Below, in pieces: positions 37,401-45,552 of a stretch of DNA of 64,000 bases; within the stretch, counting starts at the first letter, position 1; each line of letters starts with the position of its first letter. A program made the translations under genes and the position numbers. This DNA is from Monomorium pharaonis (lineage: Eukaryota; Arthropoda; Insecta; Hymenoptera; Formicidae): contig NC_050473.1 of assembly GCF_013373865.1 (NCBI RefSeq), forward strand, positions 16,345,597 to 16,409,596, given 5' to 3'. The notes under the pieces are model-generated. The model made no database searches, had not been told where the DNA came from, and saw nothing but the letters and a program-made list of their open reading frames with translations.

Positions 37401-40285
37401 GTAATCGCCGGTTAAACCATGACAAGGACGTTGTATAATATTATACGTCGCATCGACGGATGCTGCTAAACCCATCATTAAAATCTCATGCGCGGTCTTC
37501 GCGACTGTATCATCGTTTTCCTTTGTTTGCATGCTTAATGAATAGCTTGGGAACCCTTGACCAGTTTATAAACGGCGGTGTAAAACCTTCACCGTGATAG
37601 AAGCCGGGAAACCTTAACCGCACGATCAAATCTGAGTCGTGATACGAAACAGGAGCGATATCTTTAAGAGTGCAAATGAGCGGAAATAGAAGTCGTATCT
37701 CGGAATAATTAATTGATATAGCGGATTTTAAGAAGCTTAAAATACCAATCGAAAACTAATAGAGAGTACTGTAGAATAAAAAGATGATTTATATCCCTAC
37801 GGCTGACAAGAATTGTGCAGTCAAACAATCAAAGCCGTAAATTTGCGAATGATGCTGTATGAATTGTAGGGGGTGTTCTTCATTACAAGAGTTCTCTCTT
37901 TCTTTGAAAAGCGTTTCGTACAAAACCGCTTTGTTTATAAAAAATTCCAACGAAATAATTTTATTCCTCGCCCGCTGTGCCATTTTTTTTTTTTCTAAAC
38001 TCGTGTCCTCTGAGTCTCTACGCCCTTTCCCTCCCCCCTCTCCTCCTCTGTCTTCCCCAAACTCCAGTGCCATTCAATTTTGAACAGAACAGCCGTACCT
38101 ACGGCGGTACACACCATTATGCATTTGTGTACGCACGCTACACGCCGGGGGTCCATCGTTGGTTCCTGATATACATGAGAATTCGCGGGTATGGGGTGGT
38201 CAACGAGGGGGAGAACGGGGGAAAAGGGAAGGGGTGCACATGCAGCGGCTTTGATTTTCAGCCCACGATACGCTACTGCCAATTATTCAGCGTACATGTT
38301 GGCCCATTGTGAATCTGTCGAGAGATGGCGGTCGATTACTGCATCCGAAGTGGAGCCGTTATGTCAATTTGCATAATGCATCGATTAAATAAACGGGTTG
38401 CGGTCCTGTCCGATGTCGTGGAGCACGACGGCGGCGGCGGAGGGCGCGTCCTCGCCGCCGCCGTCCGCAAAACAACTATTGACAGGCGGCGAATTCTCGA
38501 CGCCGTTCACGTCCCGCGCGTACGTCAAAATTAATGTACGCCCCCCCCTCCTTCTCTCCCTCTGCCCCCGTCATCTTTTTCCGGAGCTCGCGCACGCGAC
38601 ACGTCACATCACGCACGGCGCGCACGTTAACGATTATGAGGTTGTCGTCGATGTCGCTACGATGACGGTCGCGCTAACTTGTCCTTCGCCATTAATTAGC
38701 GGCGTAAATCGCGTCGTCGCGCCTGAAATTCCCCGTCGTGTCCTTTTACACCCCCCCCCTCCCCCCGCATGTTCCCCTGTGCCGTAAATCAGAACGCGTC
38801 ATTTGTCAACCTGGCGCGCATCAGCCCCCGTTATACGTATACGCAATGCGTATACGAAATGTATATCGGATCGCCGTATAAATTCTCGTCTTGCTTGCAT
38901 TTAGTTTCGCATTTAATGCCCAAGCCGTTGTTGCATGATAATTGCGGCACGACCCGACGACGTGTTCCGCCGATGCGGTAATTCCAGACATTGGCAAACG
39001 TTCGCTAATCGTACAATTATTGTCCGCTTGTATTGTATTGGCGCATACGGTAAATACACGCGGCGCTCCGAAAAATCAATGCAATGATAATAAAAGAACG
39101 ATATTTTTTTTTTTTATATCGAACATCAGGACAATTTTTTCTTTGATGAAATTTTTGGAAAGTCCGATAGTTAAAGTTTATCTTGGTTAAATATTGAATT
39201 CAAAAGTGTGAATAAAATAAAAATATGGATTTTCTCTCTCTCTTTCTCTCTTTGTCTCTTTTATTTTCAGTTAACTGGTTAGATGAGGACCGTCAATGCT
39301 TCTCGCGGGTGTATATATTTTCTATCCAATATGGGAAACGATATGACTTTTATGATTTTTCAGTGAAATAGTCATAAAACAATTGTTGCAAACTAAACTG
39401 AATGAACTAATTTAATTATTGTTATTTGTTTAAATCTTTACTTGTCAAAGTTCTATAGACGAATGAAAAGAAAGTTTATCGGCCACGTAATTGTGCAGAT
39501 AGCGTATAAATTATTATCTGATCTCGTTTCCTCGTACGTGTCTAGCGTCATGTGATTTTAATGTTTTACTTTGATTTTATTACTTTGATTTTTAGATGCA
39601 GATATAGGATTTTTCAAATTTCTCTAATAACAATTAAATTAAGCACAACCTTTTTTAATCAATTTTAATTCTTTGCATTAAGCATTTTATCCGGCGGCCG
39701 CTAACATTGATCGAAATTAAAATTTTACTAAGACAAATTGACCATCCATTGTTCGTCTCGCTATTATGTCGCCTGGTTCATTATCTTGCGTTGTGATATG
39801 GAAAATCGATACCGGGCATCGATATAAGCGATCCTAATGCAGGCGCGTAAATATTTTCACTATATTGAAAGCAGGGGAATATTGCAAGCGTAAACATTTT
39901 CCCCGTTACCTACGAAAGCAGCGTGAATACTTAGTCTTAAACGTGTCAGCGTACATAAGCGTACATAAGCGATGACGGAGGTTCGCGGAGAAACCGAGGG
40001 AGAGGCAACCTTACAGCGAAAATATAGAAAAATATATCTATCGATCCGTAGCAATTATTTGTTTCCGCAATACCATTAGCGAGGGCAGACGGACGGAAAG
40101 AAACGGAGCTTTCCTCCCCCTCGCAATTATGTATTATACTATTTCCCTTTCTCTTTTCCTTTCTCCCTTTGGTATAAAGCTCCCAAGTTTTTCATTTACT
40201 TACGTGGCTCGTCAACATCGCCGAGCAGAACTTCCGCCACGACGAGCCGAGCCAGCAAGCTCATCAGCAAAAGCGTCCTCTCCAT
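10759..40285 (-). CDS. Sidestep-family cell-surface receptor (5 Ig + FN3 + TM), complete, 9 coding exons
   Basis: The nine exons are listed separately. Their lengths (82, 345, 315, 152, 145, 294, 390, 318, 557 nt) sum to 2598, exactly 866 codons with stop, and every junction phase agrees. Order in the 865-residue protein: signal peptide (about 1-18, LLLMSLLARLVV core); Ig1 (about 30-142, C45/C123); Ig2 (144-247, C175/C227); Ig3 (249-346, C272/C325); Ig4 (348-444, C374/C425); Ig5 (446-574); FN3 (576-680); TM (about 692-716); 149-residue cytoplasmic tail. Side hallmarks in Ig1 are VFWYKD, the segment IYSMDARG with downstream QARLW, and YRCRVDF. Several N-glycosylation sequons are visible (N138, N254, N304). 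In Drosophila, Side proteins are transmembrane ligands that bind Beat receptors in axon guidance and synaptic matching. Which Side paralogue this is cannot be told here. Confidence 0.93.
11735..11757. repeat. (TG)n microsatellite
   Basis: Uninterrupted TG dinucleotides within the Side-like intron 8. Confidence 0.9.
12891..12960. repeat. GT/AT/ATGT alternating tract
   Basis: Compound GT, TA and TGTA repeats over about 70 bp. The overlapping Tyr/Ile/Val-rich open frames come from it. Confidence 0.85.
14698..15015 (-). CDS. Side-like gene, coding exon 8: FN3 domain
   Basis: 318 nt, phase 1 in and out, donor GTGAGT at 14697-14692 and acceptor AAACAG above 15015. Encodes residues 575-680: a fibronectin type III fold with DWLIVRCSEGFDGGLPLTNY (B-C strand region), then EVPGLEPGRNYRLHLYAVNAKG (E-F-G strands with the typical Y-x-L-x-L-Y-A-x-N-x-x-G pattern). 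The first FN3 strand is probably supplied by the end of exon 7. Confidence 0.93.
15016..15773 (-). other. Side-like intron 7
   Basis: 758-bp GT-AG intron. It holds a 13-G run near 15152-15164 and otherwise nothing recognisable. Confidence 0.8.
15774..16163 (-). CDS. Side-like gene, coding exon 7: Ig5
   Basis: 390 nt, phase 1 in and out, donor GTAAGC below 15774 and acceptor TTTTCAG above 16163. Encodes residues 445-575. The split codon restores the common EVMYAPIC junction. Ig core: SLVCGV ... FHWTFN ... DYGTVACWARNRIG. A sequon (NCT) sits at the Ig5-FN3 linker. Confidence 0.94.
16500..16793 (-). CDS. Side-like gene, coding exon 6: Ig4
   Basis: 294 nt, phase 1 in and out, donor GTGAGT and acceptor CTTTCAG. 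Residues 347-445 form an I-set type Ig domain: DVYFECDVRANP, LLWFKDGKEL, GEYSCMAANVEG. A sequon (NAT) follows the C strand. The 336-bp intron beside it (16164-16499) shows nothing of note. Confidence 0.94.
17020..17164 (-). CDS. Side-like gene, coding exon 5: second half of Ig3
   Basis: 145 nt. The acceptor is the TAG at 17167-17165 (phase 0), giving FADSPNVT... A downstream CAG at 17160-17158 would break the phase, so the upstream one is preferred. Encodes residues 299-346: VLSYVPTIEDDGKFLTCRAENP is the E-F strand region with the second Ig cysteine (C325). Donor GTAAGT, phase 1 out. Confidence 0.88.
17261..17412 (-). CDS. Side-like gene, coding exon 4: first half of Ig3
   Basis: 152 nt, acceptor ATCGCAG above 17412 (phase 1 in), donor GTGAGT at 17260-17255 (phase 0 out). 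Encodes residues 248-298: N-glycosylation sequon N254-I-T, C272 in YEIECVSSG, and ITWWKG as the C strand. The domain is interrupted by a 96-bp intron. The 347-bp intron 17413-17759 is plain AT-rich sequence. Confidence 0.92.
17760..18074 (-). CDS. Side-like gene, coding exon 3: Ig2
   Basis: 315 nt, phase 1 in and out, acceptor GCTGACAG, donor GTGAGT. Encodes residues 143-248 with VPPKKPLIY at the domain entry, SLLCEVIGGSPPPRVTWYFN and RLICKASN. The GGxPPPxVTW string is typical of Ig2 in Beat/Side-type receptors. Confidence 0.94.
18075..19516 (-). other. Side-like intron 2 (1.4 kb)
   Basis: AT-rich GT-AG intron with an ATA tract at 18241-18272. No exon-like segment is visible. Confidence 0.8.
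18241..18272. repeat. (ATA)n microsatellite
   Basis: About ten perfect AAT/ATA units. Confidence 0.95.
19517..19861 (-). CDS. Side-like gene, coding exon 2: Ig1 (V-type)
   Basis: 345 nt, phase 1 in and out, acceptor TTTTCAG and donor GTGAGT. Encodes residues 28-143, the most diagnostic domain of the family: IPCDIDPP, IMVFWYKDEKDG, IYSMDARG, ARLWSDPY, GGVYRCRVDFKNSPT and NLTVI. The first residue completes codon 28 split with the signal-peptide exon 20 kb upstream. Confidence 0.95.
19951..19972. repeat. (TA)n microsatellite
   Basis: Perfect TA dinucleotides next to an ATGT tract, just upstream of exon 2 in transcript order. Confidence 0.9.
19999..20260. mobile_element. Possible decayed Tc1-like element fragment
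   Basis: A terminal-repeat-like string, TTGGACAAAATAATGCGAG at 20002-20020, begins about 250 bp of sequence unlike the neighbouring intron. From memory it resembles the outer ends of insect Tc1-like transposons. A similar string, TTGGACAAAATAAATGGAG, occurs at 5794-5812. No matching opposite end was found, so this is at best a truncated relic. Confidence 0.25.
22408..22424. repeat. (CA)n microsatellite
   Basis: Short perfect CA tract inside intron 1. Confidence 0.85.
28355..28418. repeat. (CT)n microsatellite, about 64 bp
   Basis: CT dinucleotides with one or two interruptions. Confidence 0.95.
29507..29554. repeat. 13-bp perfect inverted repeat (GC-rich hairpin)
   Basis: CGCGTAGCGCGCG at 29507-29519 and its exact complement CGCGCGCTACGCG at 29542-29554, separated by 22 nt. 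Confidence 0.8.
33102..33128. repeat. (GGCA)n tetranucleotide tract
   Basis: About six CAGG/GGCA units. Confidence 0.9.
33995..34148. repeat. 154-bp near-perfect hairpin (palindromic element)
   Basis: The left arm (about 33995-34075) and the complement of the right arm (about 34076-34148) match over roughly 70 bases with a few substitutions and one 5-nt gap. Matching blocks are TAGAATATATAGAATT, CTGTTTTC.CAAA and CTAAATATT.AATC (left) against CTTAAATATTCAATC (right). The loop is only a few bases. This is typical of a foldback or MITE element. It is intronic in the Side-like gene, so it would be transcribed. Confidence 0.75.
36036..36051. repeat. Poly-G run followed by CGG-rich sequence
   Basis: A 16-G run, then a CGG trinucleotide tract at about 36083-36102. 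Confidence 0.9.
38836..38856. repeat. 21-bp palindrome
   Basis: CGTATACGCA, one A, then TGCGTATACG: perfect 10-bp arms around a single base. Confidence 0.85.
40204..40285 (-). CDS. Side-like gene, coding exon 1: start codon and signal peptide
   Basis: ATG at 40285-40283 begins MERTLLLMSLLARLVVAEVL, a basic start followed by a hydrophobic core, as expected of a secretory signal. The exon ends in GAGCCAC before GTAAGT (40203-40198). The split codon C/TG is completed by exon 2, giving DEPLPISDVSAV, and this phase match links it to Ig1 across the 20-kb intron. It is too short to appear as an open-frame call, and no other exon with a signal peptide in the right phase is needed. Confidence 0.85.
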
Positions 40286-40842
40286 TGTAAGAGAGATGAA
40301 TCCTTACTGCCTCCTCCTCCTCCTCCTTCTCTTCCGCCTCCGCCTCGTAGTGGTGGATACACCGTCCTTAAATCCCGTGCTTAAGCGGGAGCCGACGCGG
40401 CTGATAACTTTCAATGAGACGAGCGTTCTCCCTGTCGATGATCCGTCAGGTCATCCGGAATCTCGGTCCTAACGGGCGCATCTCGTCATGAGACGCGGAA
40501 GACGGGGGATTCGTCGCGCATCGATCCTGAACCCCCGGAGGCGCGCGAGCCGGTCCCTCCGCGGCCGATTTTCACCGGCGGCGACCCTCCCCCGCCCTTC
40601 CCCCGTTCTCCGTTAAAACGTCCGATATACACAACGAGTAACGAGCGAGAGTGACGGCCAGCCAGGGGCTCCCGACCTGCGCTTTAAGAGGAGGCTTTAA
40701 GTGCAGTTGACGGAGAGGCGCGCGAGAGGCACTTCGCCACTGCTGGATTCTCGGCGTAGAACTGCGGATTACAAGTAAGTCGCGGCGGCTTCTTAAGGGC
40801 TCCGCGCGCGATTACGCGCGTTATTTATGCACGCAAGCTCCA

Positions 40843-40884
<42 letters not shown>
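40843..40884. repeat. (GTC)14 trinucleotide tract
   Basis: Fourteen perfect GTC units about 560 bp upstream of the Side-like start codon. Confidence 0.95.
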
Positions 40885-40994
40885 TAACGGGGTTACTCGA
40901 TCGGGTAATTGTACATCCTTGCACAGTCTATTAGCGTTCACTTCATACACCACTAGGTCTCACACGCGCGCGCGAAACGTACGAGCCGTCCCAC

Positions 40995-40995
<1 letters not shown>

Positions 40996-41045
<50 letters not shown>
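40996..41045. repeat. (CT)25 microsatellite
   Basis: Perfect TC/CT dinucleotides about 710 bp upstream of the Side-like start codon. Confidence 0.95.
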
Positions 41046-41048
<3 letters not shown>

Positions 41049-43707
41049 CGTCATTGCTCGGCGGCGTAATGACGTAATGATGTTTTCGAGAACGTGGGAG
41101 ACGCGGAAAAATCGATAGGCTGACTCGATGACTCCGCTCGTCCGTACGTGGGATGTCGATCGCGCCGGCCACTTGGAGCGTTAACGGGCGCAGTTAACGC
41201 GCCGCCGTGCCCCGCGCACGAAAAACATTTTTACCCGTTTGCACCTTGATATATCGGGATTACCGCCCTCGTGCATCCTTCGTCCCCCGCAAAATTCATA
41301 TATAGCGGCCCCGCCGCTCTCAATAGTAATTACAGCGTGAACGTAGTCGCCGCGAGAAGATAAGGGCGTTCAGGCGGCAAACGCCGGAGCGTTGGCATCT
41401 CCAGTGCACGACCGACGGAGTTCTATCAAGTCGATGTTCGAAACGCGGTTTCAGGTACTGACGGGAAAATTGTCGATCACCTGGAAGGAAGAGGATTCGT
41501 TTCTCCCAGGTGTTATATCCTGTCTATCTATCTTGTCGCGCGAAAATACGTTCTGTCTCTTCTCGGGAGGGGGGAGAATGCTCCCCCGTCCTCGATGATT
41601 CAGTGATGCCAGATCGCAATCCCCGGGTCAGTGGCCGACGCTGGCGAATTGTCGAGTTTTCTCTGGGAGGAGAGAGGAGAACACGGACCACCGCGCGAGG
41701 GCGGTCGTCCGTCCACCTCGTGAACGGTCACACTTTCACCTGTCGCACGCGAATCGATCTCCGAGATCGGCGTCCCGGATCTCGTACCTGCGGAAGAACG
41801 GCAATCGGTTCGACAGTCGGCGTTTCCCCAACCGATCGAAACGGTCCGCCGGGAAACGCGAGCCCCTGCTCAAGGTAGAAGGCGCGCTCACTGCTGCGTT
41901 GCGGCAGGCCTACTGACGGTGCCGTCGAAGGTTTCGGCTCGGCTCGGCGCGACTCGTGCGAGTCCGTCACCCTCCGGTGCGGCGGCCGCTTAAAGCGCCC
42001 GCCGATCACTTTTCATCCCCTTCGCTTCCGCGCCCGACCTCGTCCTACTCTACTGCGCGCGCCCCCCCCCTTCCCCTCCACGGGACCGCCCGACACTTCG
42101 CGAATCGGGTGAACGTTAGAAAACGACTGTCGTCTCGCTGAAAACGCTGAGACCGCGAACGATACGGAACAAAGAAAACGCGGGCTCGTTTGTGTTTAGC
42201 TTGTAGCTTGGAACGTGAGAAATAAGGGTTAATGACTCGGAGAGGTAATCTTTGTACTAGCGCGCGATGTCAACGATCAACGAAGAAAATCTTAAAGGGT
42301 ACAGGTACATAATTAAAGAATATATGTTAATTTAAAAAGATTACTGTGGACTTCGATTCTAATGTCACGAATGAATTTAAGAATTGTATTCGCATTTAAT
42401 AACCTTTGTCTTTTTTAAAAGGGAAATATATACACATGAGAGAGAAATAATCTTTTTAGTTTGTAGTCAAAGCACAAATCCTGATGTCTAGTAATATTTT
42501 TTGCGTGAATTTATACAGAGTTTTCCTAAGTTTAACATGTGTCTAATATGTGACGTAACTTTAGAAATAAATTCAGAACTTAAAAATAACACAAAATATA
42601 CATTATAGATTATTTTGATTCAGTTATTAAAATATAGATAATTTTATTAATATTGTAACAAGTGAAAAATATTGGACATTTATAACATATTTATATTTAT
42701 TAATGAATTTTATTATTTTATAACTTTATTAAATGAATATTTTTTGTTGTCCTCATTATATAGTTTGTTCAAAATGTTCATCTTTTAGTTATTCTACGCT
42801 CTTTGTGTATTCCATACGTCGTCTTAATTTACCTAAATCCAATAAAATTTTGAATAAATAATAACTAAAGGATTAATAATATTTACTTTAATAAAATTAT
42901 AAATTTTTTTTCTCTCCTTTCTCTCCTATTTGTTATTTACATAATTGATGTCCACTTTTATTTTGTATTACATGATTTTAAGTCTTTTCTTCTTATAATA
43001 TTCAAGATTTATGAAATATAAATTTCATAATTTTTTGAATAATGAATAATTCCTGAATACGAAAAAGGGTGATTCTTTGTTTGCCTTAAAAAGTGGAATT
43101 ATGTCATGTGTAGGCAAAATACAAAGCATTTATAACTTTCTGTATTTCATGCAAAATGACAACTGTGCGATTAGTACTGTCAAAATGACAGTATGGTGCA
43201 TAGCGACATGTTGCACGTTCTCCTCATCTGAACAGTTATATCTGCGACTACTTTATGCCTCTCTCTCGATTGACTAAAATTACTTACACGCTATATAAAT
43301 TTTATGAACAAAATATTTTTTATAAAAAGGTATTTAAACAAATGGTATTAGAAGATATGACCGTTAAAAATTTTTTTGATTGTATAATATAATAGTATAC
43401 ACACTAATAGAACAATATTTGCAATTGTAATTTTAAATTAGTTATATAATTTATATATTATTAATGTAAAATTGAATTGATATAAGCATTAAAAGAAGCA
43501 TAAAAATATAAAGAAATAAAGTAAAATAAATGTAAATACATTTGTAATATTATATATGTATATTATATATGTATATATGTATATATGTATATTTTTGGAA
43601 GTATGATTAATGAATAGCGAATGAATGTATCCGTTTAAATAATTATATAAAACTAAGAGTTGATGGTAGCAAATTAATATACAACAATTAATATAAAATA
43701 TACTGTT

Positions 43708-43775
43708 CGTGTTACATACGTAAGATACAAAAATCAGAATGCGTGTTACATACGTAAGATACAAAAATCAGAATC
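43708..43775. repeat. 34-bp tandem duplication
   Basis: Two consecutive copies beginning CGTGTTACATACGTAAG, identical except for the last base. The near identity suggests a recent event. Confidence 0.95.
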
Positions 43776-44753
43776 TGAAAATTTTTTTAATATTATTTTT
43801 TTCTACTAGTTAAGTTCTTTATATTCACGCATACCAATATACTGCACGCAGTTTTTTTACGTGCGTTTTTGTATTGCAGTAAAATACAAAAAAATTCAAG
43901 AAAAATGACAACTGCCAATGCATAAAAGCGCGAGTATTAAAAACTAAAAATTGAATTACAGAACAAGCCGGATTTAATTCGTGCACCCCGCGGGCAGTGA
44001 AAGTGATTTACGTGTATGTCGGCTAACCGAAAAAAAATCACACATGTGTACACGCGTGAAACGTATGCATCGCATTGGCATAGACATTTAAAATTCGAGA
44101 ATATAACTGGAAAAACGTGAAATGTTAGCTCTTTGTCAGCCGCCTCTTTTACCTTTATTTGAAAATTTTACAAAATTTGTATCGTAACAATTTTTTAATG
44201 CTTCAATTTGAAAATTGCCTCATGTCAATAAAATCTCTCCCAAAATATCTTCTTTTGAACGGTGCGAGTTCGCAATTGTGCAATAACACTTAACACTATA
44301 TTTATACACAACAAGTAATCTGCATCGAGGCAGTGTATCACGCTTACTACAATTATAATAATAATAAATATATTTATTAAAGACGCAGGTATACAATAAA
44401 GTGTACTCAGGACGAAAGTTTATTGCTTTTGCAACAAGTTTCTAGAATGCCGTTTTAGAGTGATGATTCGCTCTAAATATACTCGCTCGAGAGATATATT
44501 ATACTTGTCAAAATAGAATAGTCCGAAATATCTGAGTATTATCTCAATGCAATAGCGGTGTATTGCTATTTATCTTATGTAATGCTTACTGTTAATAATA
44601 ACGCATCACTAAAGATACTTACATTAATTTTTTATTTCAATTACAATAAAAATTAGTAGAAAAAGAAATTTAAGTGTTATGTTATAATGAAAGCCATATC
44701 GCATTTTAAGTGTTCAACATTAACATATTTACATTACAGATCAATCTTATTTG

Positions 44754-44776
44754 ATCCTATCCTATCCTATCCTATC
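44754..44776. repeat. (CCTAT)n pentanucleotide tract
   Basis: Four to five CCTAT units about 250 bp before the first Helitron-like 3' end. It is not the insect telomere repeat (CCTAA). Confidence 0.9.
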
Positions 44777-44948
44777 TAAAAAAAGGCATGTAAAGTCGAT
44801 TGCTCGCATTTCTCGAAGATCATTGTTGTCGCTTTTCCGCGATGCCAATTGGTTCTCTCGCTGCGCTTACTTCGTGTTGCAAGAGTAGCTGTCATTGCAA
44901 TTGAATTTTGACAGCTGTCAAATTTGTATAAATATTATCTATACATTT

Positions 44949-45026
44949 ATTGTTGTAATTTATTTTTAAAAGGTAAAAAATAAAAAGTTAAGTAGCGCGC
45001 GCGAAGCACGCGTCTGTGGTGTCTAG
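44949..45026 (+). mobile_element. Helitron-like 3' terminus, copy 1
   Basis: Reads AT-rich lead, then AGCGCGCGCGAAGCACGCG (imperfect GC hairpin), a short spacer, and CTAG at 45023-45026 followed by T. Helitrons end in a GC hairpin 8-12 nt before a CTRR terminus and insert between A and T; all of these are present. Mismatches in the stem look like CpG decay. The sequence aligns over about 75 bp with 49288-49359. The 5' end of the element is not identified. Confidence 0.5.
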
Positions 45027-45318
45027 TGGTATATAAACTTGAAATATTTTTTATATTCTTTGATAATAATGGTATAAATATTTATTTTAAATATTTTTAT
45101 AAATGTTTATCATAATTTTTTTAATACCTGACAAACTCAGACATAAAAATATGTACAAATAATTTAGCTTCCGAAACGGACCAATCTCCAATTTAGTTCA
45201 AATTTTAGAAATTTCATTTAGTGAAAAAAAACATATGCAAGGATTTTTGGCGACTCAAAAAAAATTTTTTTAAATGTCGGTAAGTAGGAAATCCATAATT
45301 TGTAGACAAAAATTTAAA

Positions 45319-45323
<5 letters not shown>

Positions 45324-45386
<63 letters not shown>
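45324..45386. repeat. (GT)n microsatellite, 63 bp
   Basis: Perfect GT dinucleotides about 165 bp before the minisatellite. Confidence 0.97.
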
Positions 45387-45387
<1 letters not shown>

Positions 45388-45552
45388 CCACAGTGAAGCA
45401 ATGTCTTTGTTTACTTTTTTTATGGGTGTACTTGTAAAATGAGTAAGTGTTAATTCCGTTACCAGACATTGTATTGAAAACCTGCAAACACATGTGAACT
45501 TTACTTCGTTTGCAGTGTGCACATGGGTTAGCAACTTGGATGGGGTGCGTGC

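Larger units (their letters stand above)
19862..40203 (-). other. Side-like intron 1 (20.3 kb)
   Basis: A single GT-AG intron separates the signal-peptide exon from Ig1. No nested gene is supportable. It contains CpG-dense blocks (about 20540-21200, 22130-22430, 28.0-31.8 kb, 33.0-33.8 kb, 35.5-36.3 kb, 38.4-38.8 kb) separated by AT-rich DNA, CT tracts, a GGCA tract at 33102-33128, a large hairpin at 33995-34148, a short palindrome at 38836-38856 and many homeodomain-like TAATTA strings. Very long 5' introns of neural guidance genes often hold enhancers, but none can be named from sequence alone. Confidence 0.8.
40286..42200 (-). promoter_or_regulatory. CpG-rich 5' region of the Side-like gene (probable promoter area)
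   Basis: A CpG-dense block of about 1.9 kb lies directly upstream of the start codon and ends abruptly at AT-rich DNA near 42.3 kb. It carries a 14-unit GTC tract (40843-40884) and a 50-bp CT tract (40996-41045), which is GA on the transcribed sense and could bind GAGA-type factors. No TATA box or initiator stands out, so the transcription start is not placed. Confidence 0.4.
42201..45323. other. AT-rich intergenic DNA
   Basis: No coding sequence is supportable. Visible features are a perfect 34-bp tandem duplication (43708-43775), TATATG repeats near 43550-43590, a CCTAT pentamer tract at 44754-44776 and a Helitron-like 3' end at 44949-45026. Confidence 0.7.

Noticed and set aside
41728..42009. 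Upstream 5' exon of the Side-like gene (CGCAG/GTACGAG donor-like site near 41789)
   Set aside because: The start-codon exon has no convincing acceptor upstream (purine-rich lead), so splicing from here is unsupported.
44754..44776. Interstitial telomere repeat
   Set aside because: The unit is CCTAT, not CCTAA (the insect TTAGG repeat).
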